Assembly: GCA_965249785.1 (NCBI GenBank)
Contig: CBDFMU010000032.1
Coordinates: forward strand, 46,383-110,382
Reading direction: 5' to 3'
Length of the DNA: 64,000 bases
DNA from: M3007 sp965249785
GTDB taxonomy: Bacteria > Bacteroidota > Bacteroidia > Chitinophagales > Saprospiraceae
Shown: piece after piece, positions 1 through 8,705 of the stretch
How the letters are laid out: every line of letters begins with the position of its first letter
Numbering within the stretch: position 1 is the first letter of the stretch
Program-made: the position numbers and the translations under genes
The notes under the pieces: model-generated
Database searches by the model: none
Seen by the model: only the letters and a program-made list of their open reading frames with translations
What the model was told of the DNA's origin: nothing

Positions 1-414
1 CTACGCCATGTGCAACTCAAAGATCAAGACTGTGAAGTATTTTATGATAAATTAAACTTTAAGTTTATCCAAATGCCGCTTTTCACCAAAGAAGAGCATG
101 AACTGGAAAGCCATTTTGACAAGTGGATTTTCTTTTTGAAAAGATTAGAAACCTTTGATGATATACCGGCTATTTTGAAAGAACCAATTTTTGAAAAGGC
201 ATTTAAAACCGCTGAAGTGGCTAATCTATCTCCCGATCAAAGAGACGAATATGAGCAAAGCAGACTAAGTTATTATGAAGTCAAAGAAGTTGCCAATACC
301 GCAAAATTAGATGCCCGAAAAGAGATCGCCAGAGAAATGAAAAAGGAAGGCTTTAATAATGAAATGATCAAACGATTGACCGGACTTTCAGACGCTGACA
401 TAAGCAGTTTATAG
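1..414 (+). CDS. Rpn-family nuclease/putative transposase, C-terminal part (cut by window edge)
   Basis: The frame is open from the first base (L-R-H-V-Q-L-K), so the gene begins outside the window and the GTG at 10 is probably not its start. The visible 137 residues look like the C-terminal half of the Rpn (recombination-promoting nuclease, PD-(D/E)XK) family: a 'KLNFKFIQMPLF' strand, a 'DKWIFFLKRLE' helix, then a charged helical tail with 'ARKEIAREMKKEGF' and a final 'MIKRLTGLSDADI' segment that resembles the usual C-terminal helix-turn-helix-like tail. The catalytic N-terminal half is not visible. It is more AT-rich than the genes to its right, as is common for this mobile-associated family. 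Whether the whole gene is intact cannot be judged here. Confidence 0.75.
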   Translation, partial: LRHVQLKDQDCEVFYDKLNFKFIQMPLFTKEEHELESHFDKWIFFLKRLETFDDIPAILKEPIFEKAFKTAEVANLSPDQRDEYEQSRLSYYEVKEVANTAKLDARKEIAREMKKEGFNNEMIKRLTGLSDADISSL

Positions 415-432
415 AATCTGCTCCTTCGCTGG

Positions 433-477
433 CGCGAGGTTCCACCTCGTGTCACCATCCTGCGGGTTCCACCCGCA
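433..477. repeat. Two adjacent short palindromes sharing a TCC loop
   Basis: CGAGGT-TCC-ACCTCG (435-449) and TGCGGGT-TCC-ACCCGCA (461-477) are two perfect hairpins with the same TCC loop, 11 bases apart, just after the Rpn gene. They could be a 3' processing or terminator-like structure, or copies of a dispersed palindrome. No T-tract follows either one. Confidence 0.5.
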
Positions 478-632
478 ACCCTCTCTCCCAAATAATCCCC
501 CGCCCCACACAATTTTCTCCAAAATAAGTGCTGCCTTTCCTCGAAATTTCCGCCCGAATAGCGGAATGTAGCATCACATGCCTATCTTCCGTGTGTCTTT
601 CCTTCCATCTTACACACTTCTATTTTCTGATA

Positions 633-3600
633 ATGCGCACACGTGTACTTTTCCCTTTACTTTTCTTCGGTTTGTTTCTCGCCAGTTGTGGCAATTCGGG
701 TGGCGACGTAATGGCCACCCGCGATGCCGGACGACCCAATAGCCCGTGGGTATTTCGTTCCGTGCTGGACAAGCAGCCCCGGATGATCACTTTTGCCCTC
801 AATGACCATCTGTGGGTGGCCTATTCCATTGATTCCTGCTCGCTGTACAAGGCCTGGTCGGGCAGCGTCGCCTTCGATGGCGCGGTGTACAATATGCGCC
901 ACGGCCCCCAACCTACCAGCGTCGGCAACGGCTGGTTTGAAAATAAATATCGTCAGCCCTGGTCAGTGACCCTGAATGGTCAGACCCAAACGCCGCGTCC
1001 CGATTACAAAGGCCACCGCTACACCAAAGATGGCCACGCAGAAATCATGTACGATCTGGTGCTGAACGACGGCCAGCGCATCCGCATCAATGAGCGGCCC
1101 GAATACATCGAGCAAGACCAGCAGCGTGGTTTTGAGCGCAGTTATACCGTAGAAAATGCACCCAACGGAGCGGTCGTCACGCTGCATACCAACGTCGGCT
1201 CCATCACCGATCCGGCCAATATCGAAACCAATGGTCAGTGGAAAGCCACCGCTACTCACCCCATGGCGGCCGGTCGCAACCTCAGTGCCATTGCCGTGGA
1301 TGGCGACCTCACGTTGCGCAACGACAAGCCGACGCGCTTTGCCACCATGTTTGTGAGTATGCCACTGTTCGCCAATGCCAACGGAGCCGCAGCAAATGAA
1401 GACGACTCCCCTGCGCTGTCTCCCGGCGAAAAGGTCATGGCCAAAAGCGATTGCCGTACCTGCCATAATGCGCAGGTAAAAACCGTTGGGCCGTCCTTTG
1501 TATCTATCGCCGAGCGGTACAAGAATATTCCCGAAAATATTGACAAACTGGCCAAAAAAATCATGGCTGGCGGTTCCGGCGTATGGGGCATCGCGGCCAT
1601 GTCGGCCCACCCCGATCTGCAACCCGATGATGCTAAAGCAATGGTTTCCTATGTGTTATCTTTGGATGAAGGGACCGACGACGGCGAAGGCAAGGAAGGG
1701 GCGGTCACTAAGGAACTCAGCAGTATTCCCATGAGCAGTTGGCTCAAACCCGACGAAACTGTGAGCGACCGCGAGATGCTTCCCGGCCTGGTGGCCAAAG
1801 TATTCCAATCCACGACCTCGTTGAGTGCGCTGGATAAAATAGATTTTAACGCGAAACCCACTTTTGCGGGTATTGTCAACAGCCTGGAAGTAGGCGGCGG
1901 CAATTTTGGGCCGTTCACCGATAACTTCTCTTTCGTGGCGACGGGTTTTCTGTTTCTCGAAAAAGACGACAATATTGTGCTACAACTCGCTTCCGACGAC
2001 GGTTCGCGCCTCTATCTGGATGGTAATCGCCTGATTGATAACGATGGACCGCACGGTATGGATGCCAAGGAGGCCGAAGTGGCGCTGCGTGGCGGCTACC
2101 ACGCGTTGCGCGTTGAATATTTTCAGGGCGGCGGCGGACGCGGTATTTCGCTCAAATGGGCTCGTTTCAATCAGTCGGAATTCAAACCCATCCCGGATGC
2201 CAACTACACCCACCGCTCTGCCGACAATCCGGTGGGCGGCGGCATACTTGGTGCCAATAGTTCTACTTTGCCCGGCGATGGTGCCCCGCTCAACGAAGTC
2301 CACCCGGCCTATGATCTGAGCCAGGCCCGTCCCGACGAATTTCTGCCCAAAGTATCCGGTATGGATTTTCTGCCCGATGGCCGTTTGCTAGTCAGTGTGT
2401 GGGATGCTACCGGCGCATTGTACGCTCTGGAAAACGTGGAATCCGGCGATCCGAAAAAGATTAAAATGAAGAAAATTGCCGAAGGACTGGCCGAACCTTT
2501 GGGCGTAAAAGTAGTAGATGGGGATATTTATGTCCTTCAAAAACAGGAACTTACGAAGTTAGTGGATAATAACAAGGACGGTATTATTGATGAATACCAG
2601 TGCTTTGCCAAAGGCTGGCGCGCTTCGGCCAATTTCCACGAATTTGCTTTCGGACTGGTCTATAAAGACGGTTATTTTTACGCAACATTGGCCACAGCCA
2701 TTCTACCCGGCGGGGCCAGCGCGCGTCCGCAAATTCCTGATCGCGGCAAAGTCATGAAAATCAGTGCCAAAGACGGCAGCCTCGAATTTATTGCGCGCGG
2801 CCTGCGTACGCCCGACGGCGTGGGCATTGGTCCCGACAATGAAATATTCGTGGCCGACAATCAGGGCGACTGGCTGCCCGCTTCCAAAATACTGCATGTA
2901 AAACCCGGTGCTTTCTACGGCTCCTTTTCGGTAGATAGCGCAGCGGTGGCCGGATTGCCCATTCAGCAGCCCGTGGTTTGGCTGCCGCAAGACGAAATCG
3001 GCAACTCTCCGACCCAGCCCGTGGTGCTCAATGACGGCCCCTACAAAAACCAGATTATTTTCGGCGACGTGTGCTATGGCGGTTTGCAACGGGTTTTCAT
3101 GGAAAAAGTAAACGGCGATTATCAGGGCACGGTTTTCCGCTTTACGCAGGGCCTGGAAGGTGGTACGCACCGCCTTGTCTGGGGGCCAGATGGTGCTTTA
3201 TACATCGGTTGTATCGGAAATCCCGGTAATTGGAGCCAGGAAGGAAAACTTTGGTACGGCCTGCAACGCATGAAATACAATGGCCAATCCGTTTTTGAAA
3301 TGCTGGCGGTGCGGGCTAAAACCGATGGCGTGGAAGTGGAATTTACCGAACCTCTGCGCGAGGGAGATGGCTGGGACCCAGCCAATTATGAAATCCAGCA
3401 ATGGTGGTACAAACCCACGAACCAATACGGCGGCCCCAAGGTGGATCCCGAAAAATTGACCGTGCGTTCGGCCAGCGTTTCGGCTGATCGCAAAAAGGTG
3501 TTTCTGGAAATTCCCGGCATCAAGCCCGGCCATTTGGTTTATTTGCGGCTGCACCACTTGCCGATTAGTGCGATGGGCCACGAACTTTGGACATCCGAAA

Positions 3601-4343
3601 CCTGGTACACCATGAATGCTATTCCCAGTGATGCCTATGGCGCAAAAACAGACCGTCCGGCTTACACGCCGCCCGCCGATAATACTTTGACCGAACAGGA
3701 AAAAGCGGAGGGTTGGTCCTTATTATTTGATGGAAAAACCACCAGTGGCTGGCATAATTACGGCAAACAAACCATCGGCGAGTCGTGGATTGTGAACGAT
3801 AATGCTCTACATCTGGATGCTAAACCCGACCCGAACGGCGGCTGGCAAGCGGCCAACGGTGGTGACATTTTGACCGCCGCAGAGTATCAGGATTTTGAAC
3901 TAACCCTGGACTGGAAAATTGGGCCTTGCGGCAACAGCGGCATTATTTATAACGTCGTGGAAGACCCGGCCAAATACCAATATGTCTGGTATACCGGCCC
4001 GGAAATGCAGGTGTTGGACAATAGTTGTCACCCCGATGCCCGCATTCCGAAGCACCGCGCTGGTGATTTATATGACTTGATTGCCTGCAAATACGAAACC
4101 GTGAAACCCGCTGGCGAATGGAATCATATTCGCCTCATTTCCAAAAACGGCAAGGTAGAACACTGGCTAAACGATCATAAACTGGTGAGTTACGACTGGA
4201 ATTCGCCAGAATGGCCTAAATTGATCGCTGTCAGCAAGTTCAAGGATATGCCCGCCTTTGGCAAAAGCAAAAAAGGTCGCATTGCCTTACAGGATCATGG
4301 CAACCTGGTGTGGTTTAAAAACATCAAGATTAAGCAGTTGTAG
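633..4343 (+). CDS. Multidomain lipoprotein: cytochrome c, PA14, propeller dehydrogenase-like and DUF1080 domains
   Basis: Start placed at ATG 633 because it gives a lipoprotein signal peptide (MRTRVLFPLL..., lipobox LASC, Cys19); the frame is open further upstream but without signal-like sequence. The product is 1236 aa. Domains in order: a beta-rich region (about 40-250); a small class I cytochrome c with C274-R-T-C277-H278; a PA14 domain (about 410-510, with 'LASDDGSRLYLDG'); a six-bladed glucose/sorbosone-dehydrogenase-like propeller (about 555-885); and a C-terminal DUF1080/3-keto-disaccharide hydrolase-type lectin fold (about 1025-1236, 'LLFDGKTTSGWHNYG'). The family is typical of Bacteroidota and Planctomycetes and is thought to oxidise or bind carbohydrate at the cell surface; the substrate is unknown. 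The gene stands alone and a dispersed repeat begins 10 bases after its stop. Confidence 0.88.
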   Translation: MRTRVLFPLLFFGLFLASCGNSGGDVMATRDAGRPNSPWVFRSVLDKQPRMITFALNDHLWVAYSIDSCSLYKAWSGSVAFDGAVYNMRHGPQPTSVGNGWFENKYRQPWSVTLNGQTQTPRPDYKGHRYTKDGHAEIMYDLVLNDGQRIRINERPEYIEQDQQRGFERSYTVENAPNGAVVTLHTNVGSITDPANIETNGQWKATATHPMAAGRNLSAIAVDGDLTLRNDKPTRFATMFVSMPLFANANGAAANEDDSPALSPGEKVMAKSDCRTCHNAQVKTVGPSFVSIAERYKNIPENIDKLAKKIMAGGSGVWGIAAMSAHPDLQPDDAKAMVSYVLSLDEGTDDGEGKEGAVTKELSSIPMSSWLKPDETVSDREMLPGLVAKVFQSTTSLSALDKIDFNAKPTFAGIVNSLEVGGGNFGPFTDNFSFVATGFLFLEKDDNIVLQLASDDGSRLYLDGNRLIDNDGPHGMDAKEAEVALRGGYHALRVEYFQGGGGRGISLKWARFNQSEFKPIPDANYTHRSADNPVGGGILGANSSTLPGDGAPLNEVHPAYDLSQARPDEFLPKVSGMDFLPDGRLLVSVWDATGALYALENVESGDPKKIKMKKIAEGLAEPLGVKVVDGDIYVLQKQELTKLVDNNKDGIIDEYQCFAKGWRASANFHEFAFGLVYKDGYFYATLATAILPGGASARPQIPDRGKVMKISAKDGSLEFIARGLRTPDGVGIGPDNEIFVADNQGDWLPASKILHVKPGAFYGSFSVDSAAVAGLPIQQPVVWLPQDEIGNSPTQPVVLNDGPYKNQIIFGDVCYGGLQRVFMEKVNGDYQGTVFRFTQGLEGGTHRLVWGPDGALYIGCIGNPGNWSQEGKLWYGLQRMKYNGQSVFEMLAVRAKTDGVEVEFTEPLREGDGWDPANYEIQQWWYKPTNQYGGPKVDPEKLTVRSASVSADRKKVFLEIPGIKPGHLVYLRLHHLPISAMGHELWTSETWYTMNAIPSDAYGAKTDRPAYTPPADNTLTEQEKAEGWSLLFDGKTTSGWHNYGKQTIGESWIVNDNALHLDAKPDPNGGWQAANGGDILTAAEYQDFELTLDWKIGPCGNSGIIYNVVEDPAKYQYVWYTGPEMQVLDNSCHPDARIPKHRAGDLYDLIACKYETVKPAGEWNHIRLISKNGKVEHWLNDHKLVSYDWNSPEWPKLIAVSKFKDMPAFGKSKKGRIALQDHGNLVWFKNIKIKQL

Positions 4344-4353
4344 GTCAACTACG

Positions 4354-4444
4354 TTTGTCATTCAGAGCCGCAGGCGTGGAATCCGAGGGCAAAGCCCGAA
4401 ACCGGCGACATCCTCAGATTCTTCGCTTCGCTCTGAATGACAAA
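4354..4444. repeat. Dispersed inverted-repeat element, copy 1
   Basis: A 91-bp element bounded by a perfect 15-bp inverted repeat, TTTGTCATTCAGAGC (4354-4368) and GCTCTGAATGACAAA (4430-4444). The interior 'CGCAGGCGTGGAATCCGAGG' and 'CTCAGATTCTTC' recur in the copy at 45550-45655. It has no coding capacity, so it looks like a MITE- or REP-type element. It sits 10 bases after the upstream stop and could act as a terminator or mRNA 3' stabiliser. Confidence 0.8.
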
Positions 4445-4570
4445 ACATTAGTGTGGTTGTAACATTCCACTCAACCCTTTACTTTGCTGCGAATAGCCAA
4501 TTTTTCGCAACACCATATCATACCTTTCCAGCCATTCCGACGTTGGAAGAAGGCAGAAAAATTCATCTCG

Positions 4571-5554
4571 ATGCACAAACTCCTGACCCTGTGTTTTTTG
4601 CTGGCGATCAGTCGCCTGGCAGCCCAAGACCCGATCTTTTCCCAGTTCTACGCGGTGCCTTTGCAGCTCAATCCCGGTTTCGCAGGCAGTTCGTATGCCC
4701 CGCGTATAGCCCTGATCTACCGCAACCAATGGACGGGTTTTGATAATGCTTACCGCACTTACGCAATTTCTTACGAACAAAACCTCGACCGTCTCAATAG
4801 CGGCATCGGTTTCAATGTGACGGGCGATAATGCGGGGAACGGCATTTATAAAACCAATCGTTTTTCGGGTGTCTATGCTTATCGGCTGAATATTACCAAA
4901 CAATTCAACATCCGGCTCGGAGTGGAAGGCGGCATTCACCAGACCAGTCTCAATTGGGATAAATTGCTTTTTCCAGACCAGATCGACCCCATTAACGGGC
5001 CGGTCTATAATAGCAGTGAACTTACGCCCGACATTACGACCCGCACCCGGCTTGACGTATCAGCGGGTATGCTGTTGCTGGGCGAACGCTGGTATGGTGG
5101 CCTCTCGCTCAAACACCTCAATACGCCCAACGAGGGTATTTTGCTCATCAACGATAATCTTTCCCGTGGTCTGCCCCTGTTGTACAACGTGCATGGTGGC
5201 ATTGACATACTTGTTAAAGAAGGCAATAAACACCGGGAGGCCTCGTTTTTGTCCCCGAATTTTCTGTTTGTCGCGCAGGGTCCTTACAAACAATTGAATG
5301 TGGGTGCTTACGGAAGTTTTGGTTCTTTCTACGGTGGTTTGTGGTATCGGCACACTTTTCGCAATAGCGATGCCGCGATCCTGCTGGCCGGTTTTCGGCA
5401 GGGAATTTTTAAATTTGGGCTGAGTTACGATGTCACAGTGTCGGGTTTGTCGGGCAATGCTGGTGGCACCTACGAGCTGAGTGTCGGGATGCAATTTGCG
5501 GGCAATCCTCGCAAAAAGTACGACCTAAACGACTGCATACGGATGTTTCAATGA
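4571..5554 (+). CDS. PorP/SprF-like type IX secretion system membrane protein
   Basis: 327 aa from ATG 4571, chosen because it starts a clear signal peptide ending in LAAQDP. The mature start 'DPIFSQFYAVPLQLNPGFAG' is the hallmark of the PorP/SprF family of outer-membrane beta-barrels; alternating hydrophobic/polar strands and repeated aromatic residues follow to the C-terminus. PorP belongs to the T9SS, while SprF-like paralogues are needed for export or anchoring of SprB-type adhesins. Genomes of this group carry many paralogues, so I do not assign PorP itself. The T9SS lipoprotein gldJ follows, and a giant type-B T9SS adhesin lies 3 kb away, which fits a role as an adhesin partner. Confidence 0.88.
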   Translation: MHKLLTLCFLLAISRLAAQDPIFSQFYAVPLQLNPGFAGSSYAPRIALIYRNQWTGFDNAYRTYAISYEQNLDRLNSGIGFNVTGDNAGNGIYKTNRFSGVYAYRLNITKQFNIRLGVEGGIHQTSLNWDKLLFPDQIDPINGPVYNSSELTPDITTRTRLDVSAGMLLLGERWYGGLSLKHLNTPNEGILLINDNLSRGLPLLYNVHGGIDILVKEGNKHREASFLSPNFLFVAQGPYKQLNVGAYGSFGSFYGGLWYRHTFRNSDAAILLAGFRQGIFKFGLSYDVTVSGLSGNAGGTYELSVGMQFAGNPRKKYDLNDCIRMFQ

Positions 5555-5615
5555 ACCGATTGACGGGTTTTCGTTAAATTTGAGAACCTCGGAATCGAAA
5601 AATGTTTTATTTTCC

Positions 5616-5623
5616 TACTTTTG
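5616..5623 (+). promoter_or_regulatory. Candidate -7 promoter box for gldJ
   Basis: TACTTTTG matches the Bacteroidota -7 consensus TAnnTTTG, 33 bases before the gldJ start. No TTTG at the right distance for a -33 box is visible, so this is a partial match. Confidence 0.4.
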
Positions 5624-5656
5624 CCATTCATTTTTTAAACCTGTATTTTTAATACA

Positions 5657-7162
5657 ATGAAGAAAATACTCATTCACGGGTTCAGCTTGGTGCTCTTGGT
5701 CATGCTGCTCGCCAGTTGCGGAGGTAAAAAAGAGCGCTCCGCATCCACCGGCTGGAAATACAACGACCAGAAATGGGGTGGCTTCGAGAAGTTGAATTAC
5801 GATGGCCAAGTTAATGGCCCGAATCTGGTGCTGATCGAAGGCGGCACTTTTACGATGGGACTGACCGACCAGGACGTAACCTATGAATGGAACAATGTGG
5901 CGCGCCGGGTGACGGTGTCGTCGTTCTACATGGACGAAACGGAGGTATCCAACATTGACTACCGCGAGTATCTTTACTGGACGGCCAATACGTTCGCTGA
6001 AACCTACCCGGAAGTGTGGAAACGCGCCCTGCCCGACACGCTGGTGTGGCGGGAAGAGCTGGCTTTCAATGAGCCTTTGGTGGAAACCTATTTCCGCCAC
6101 CCGGCTTATGACGACTACCCCGTGGTCGGTGTTAGCTGGAATCAGGCCAATGAATATGCCAAATGGCGTACCGACCGCGTGAACGAAATGATCCTCATCG
6201 AGAAAGGGATTATTGATCCAACGCCCGACCAGAAAAACGAAAATAACTTTAATACAGAGGCTTACCTCGCCGGTCAGTACGAACCAGCGGCCCGCAAAAA
6301 TATCAAAGACATTCGTACGGGCGGCGAACGCCGGGTACGTTTTGAAGATGGTATTTTGTTGCCTGCTTATCGCCTGCCTACGGAAGCCGAGTGGGAATAC
6401 GCGGCCCTTTCGCTGTTGGGCAATCAAGCTGCCAGCAAAGACGAACTCATCACGGATCGCCGCATTTATCCCTGGGATGGCAATACAGTGCGCTACCAAA
6501 AACGCAACAAGTCGCAAGGCCAAATGCTGGCTAACTTCAAGCGCGGTGGTGGTGACTATGGCGGTATGGCTGGTGCCCTGAACGATAAAGCCTTCACGCC
6601 TTCGCCAGTACGCGACAACTGGCCTAATGACTTCGGTCTATATAATATGGCTGGTAACGTGAATGAATGGACTGCCGATTTGTATCGCCCGATGACCTCT
6701 TCCGACCTGGAAGACAGCGAAAACCACGAGCTGAACCCTTATCGCGGTAATAAATTTATGACTAAGACCCTGGATCCGGAAACGGGCCAGCCGATCGTAA
6801 AGGACAGCTTGGGCCATCTTCAGTACCAACTGATGGATACTACGGCTACCGCTCTGCGCGACAACTACAAACGCCCGGAAGAGTATAATTACCTCGACGG
6901 TGATAAAGAATCGCAGGTCGAATATCGCTATGGAGTCAGTACCCTGATCAGTGATAAAGCGCGGGTAATCAAAGGTGGCTCCTGGGCCGACCGCGCGTTC
7001 TGGCTATCGCCGGGTACACGTCGGTATATGGAAGAAGAGAAATCCAGCAAAACCGTTGGTTTCCGTTGTGCCATGACCCGTACGGGTAGCCCGATGGGCA
7101 ATGGTGTCGAAGGAAATACCTTCAAGACGAAGAAAAAGAAAGTGAAACGCAGCTACAAGTAA
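5657..7162 (+). CDS. gldJ: Gliding motility/T9SS lipoprotein GldJ
   Basis: 501 aa. Signal peptide with lipobox LASC (Cys21), then a formylglycine-generating-enzyme-like (SUMF1) fold from about residue 55 to 475: 'GGTFTMG', 'FYMDETEVSN', 'YPVVGVSWNQANEYAKWRT', 'RLPTEAEWEYAA', 'GLYNMAGNVNEWTAD', 'GFRCAM'. The 'TGWKYNDQKWGGFEK' stretch near the N-terminus and 'LPDTLVWREELAFNEP' are features of GldJ rather than GldK. GldJ is an outer-membrane lipoprotein required for gliding and stability of the T9SS in Flavobacterium; no enzymatic activity is established for it. It is followed by murF on the same strand. Confidence 0.9.
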   Translation: MKKILIHGFSLVLLVMLLASCGGKKERSASTGWKYNDQKWGGFEKLNYDGQVNGPNLVLIEGGTFTMGLTDQDVTYEWNNVARRVTVSSFYMDETEVSNIDYREYLYWTANTFAETYPEVWKRALPDTLVWREELAFNEPLVETYFRHPAYDDYPVVGVSWNQANEYAKWRTDRVNEMILIEKGIIDPTPDQKNENNFNTEAYLAGQYEPAARKNIKDIRTGGERRVRFEDGILLPAYRLPTEAEWEYAALSLLGNQAASKDELITDRRIYPWDGNTVRYQKRNKSQGQMLANFKRGGGDYGGMAGALNDKAFTPSPVRDNWPNDFGLYNMAGNVNEWTADLYRPMTSSDLEDSENHELNPYRGNKFMTKTLDPETGQPIVKDSLGHLQYQLMDTTATALRDNYKRPEEYNYLDGDKESQVEYRYGVSTLISDKARVIKGGSWADRAFWLSPGTRRYMEEEKSSKTVGFRCAMTRTGSPMGNGVEGNTFKTKKKKVKRSYK

Positions 7163-7188
7163 GTTGCTTTTTAGGGAATAATGTGTAC

Positions 7189-7220
7189 AAGTGCCAGTTC
7201 GGGTTTCCGGGCTGGCACTT
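7189..7220 (+). terminator. Hairpin between gldJ and murF
   Basis: AAGTGCCAG (7189-7197) pairs with CTGGCACTT (7212-7220) around a 14-base loop. There is only a weak T-run after it (GGCGTTTTAC), so it may be a partial terminator or a processing site between the two genes. Confidence 0.45.
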
Positions 7221-7311
7221 GGCGTTTTACGACAGATTCCTTCTTTTCTTTTTTAAATTTTGCCTTTTCAAAATCGTCCCTCGTCGCCCAACAAGGTTTT
7301 ACCTTCGCACC

Positions 7312-8670
7312 ATGATCGCTTTAGAACAACTCTACGAGCACTTTCTGCAACATCCGCATATCTGTATCTTTCTGCAACATCCGCATATCTGTACGGACAC
7401 TCGGCACCTAACCTCCGATTGCCTGTTTTTTGCTTTGAAAGGCGATAATTTCGACGGCAATCGCTTTGTGGAAAAAGCCCTGGTGGGCGGAGCAGCATAC
7501 GTCGTGATAGATGATATAGCTGCGCAGATCAGCAACCGCTGTTTGCTAGTGCCCGATGTGCTGGAGGCTTTGCAGCAGTTGGCCCGGCACCATCGTCGCC
7601 AGTTCGACATTCCAATTATCGCTATCGGCGGCTCTAACGGAAAGACGACGACGAAAGAACTGATGTCAGCGGTGTTGAGCAGCCATTATCCCTGCCATTC
7701 TACCAAAGGTAATCTGAATAACCACATCGGTGTGCCGCTCACGCTGCTGTCCATGCCCGCCGACACGGAGGTGGCCGTGGTCGAAATGGGCACCAACCAG
7801 CCGGGCGATATTGCTGAACTCTGTGCCATCGCCGAGCCAACGCATGGGCTATTGACTAATATCGGCAAGGAACATCTGGAAGGTTTTGGCAATCTGGCCG
7901 GCGTGAAAAAAGCGGAAGGTGAATTATTCACGTATCTCATTCAGCGACATGGCTTTGCGTTTGTGAATTTATCGGAAAAATACCTGTCCGATATGGCCCA
8001 GCACAATCGGCATCGGGTCGCTTATATGCGTACTGCGCGCAAGCCCGCTGCCGGTGCAGTGATCAAAGTGCAGGCTTTGCCGGGAACACCGCTGTTACGG
8101 GCGGCTTTTCTGGATGAACAAGACCAGATAGTAGAAATCCAGACGCAATTACTGGGCAAGCATAATTTCAATAACGTCATGACCGCCATTGCGTTAGGCA
8201 TTTATTTCAAAGTGCCCGCCGCAAAAATCAAGACCGCCCTCGAGGCTTATACGCCTTCCAACAATCGCTCGCAAATCCTGCGATACGCCACCACCACCGT
8301 CCTGCTGGATGCTTATAACGCCAATCCGTCCAGTATGCAGCCAGCACTGGATATGTTGCGCGACTTGCCCGCCGAGCGTAAAGTGGCTATTCTGGGGGAT
8401 ATGCTGGAACTCGGTGCGAACAGCCAAAAAGAGCATGAAGCAATTCTGCGCAAGGCTGCCCGACTACATTTTCAGGAATTAATACTGGTTGGGCCGGAGT
8501 TTGGACAAACGTCATTTGCCCATTATCATGCCCGCCATTTTGTGGATACGGCAGCTGCCAAAGTTTGGTTTGACCAACAAAATTTTGACCAGACCGCTAT
8601 TCTCATCAAAGGCTCGCGGGGTATTCGACTGGAAAAACTGGTGGAAAATATGGAGGATTGGAGGAAGTGA
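7312..8670 (+). CDS. murF: UDP-N-acetylmuramoyl-tripeptide--D-alanyl-D-alanine ligase MurF
   Basis: 452 aa from ATG 7312; the frame is open upstream but family similarity begins here. MurF adds D-Ala-D-Ala to the UDP-MurNAc-tripeptide in the cytoplasm, the last soluble step of peptidoglycan precursor synthesis, using ATP. Seen: N-terminal 'TDTRHLTSDCLFFALKGDNFDGN', P-loop G-S-N-G-K-T-T (107-113), 'AVVEMGTNQPGDI', a central 'NNVMTAIALG' helix, and the C-terminal 'LLDAYNANPSSMQ' and 'LGDMLELG' motifs. Oddity: residues 11-19 (FLQHPHICI) and 20-28 (FLQHPHICT) are a perfect-frame 27-bp tandem duplication immediately before the conserved TDTR; the second copy is the one in normal context. Confidence 0.95.
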   Translation: MIALEQLYEHFLQHPHICIFLQHPHICTDTRHLTSDCLFFALKGDNFDGNRFVEKALVGGAAYVVIDDIAAQISNRCLLVPDVLEALQQLARHHRRQFDIPIIAIGGSNGKTTTKELMSAVLSSHYPCHSTKGNLNNHIGVPLTLLSMPADTEVAVVEMGTNQPGDIAELCAIAEPTHGLLTNIGKEHLEGFGNLAGVKKAEGELFTYLIQRHGFAFVNLSEKYLSDMAQHNRHRVAYMRTARKPAAGAVIKVQALPGTPLLRAAFLDEQDQIVEIQTQLLGKHNFNNVMTAIALGIYFKVPAAKIKTALEAYTPSNNRSQILRYATTTVLLDAYNANPSSMQPALDMLRDLPAERKVAILGDMLELGANSQKEHEAILRKAARLHFQELILVGPEFGQTSFAHYHARHFVDTAAAKVWFDQQNFDQTAILIKGSRGIRLEKLVENMEDWRK

Positions 8671-8694
8671 CTATTGAAGCAAAATCCTCCAATC
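8656..8694. terminator. Hairpin between convergent murF and adhesin genes
   Basis: GATTGGAGGA (8656-8665, overlapping the end of murF) pairs with TCCTCCAATC (8685-8694). It lies between two convergent genes only 35 bases apart, so it could serve both; there is no strong T-run. Confidence 0.4.
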
Positions 8695-8705
8695 TGGTGT
8701 TGCGC

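Noticed and set aside
5615..6523. 302-codon minus-strand ORF
   Set aside because: Lies entirely within gldJ on the opposite strand; composition and lack of family motifs mark it as a shadow.
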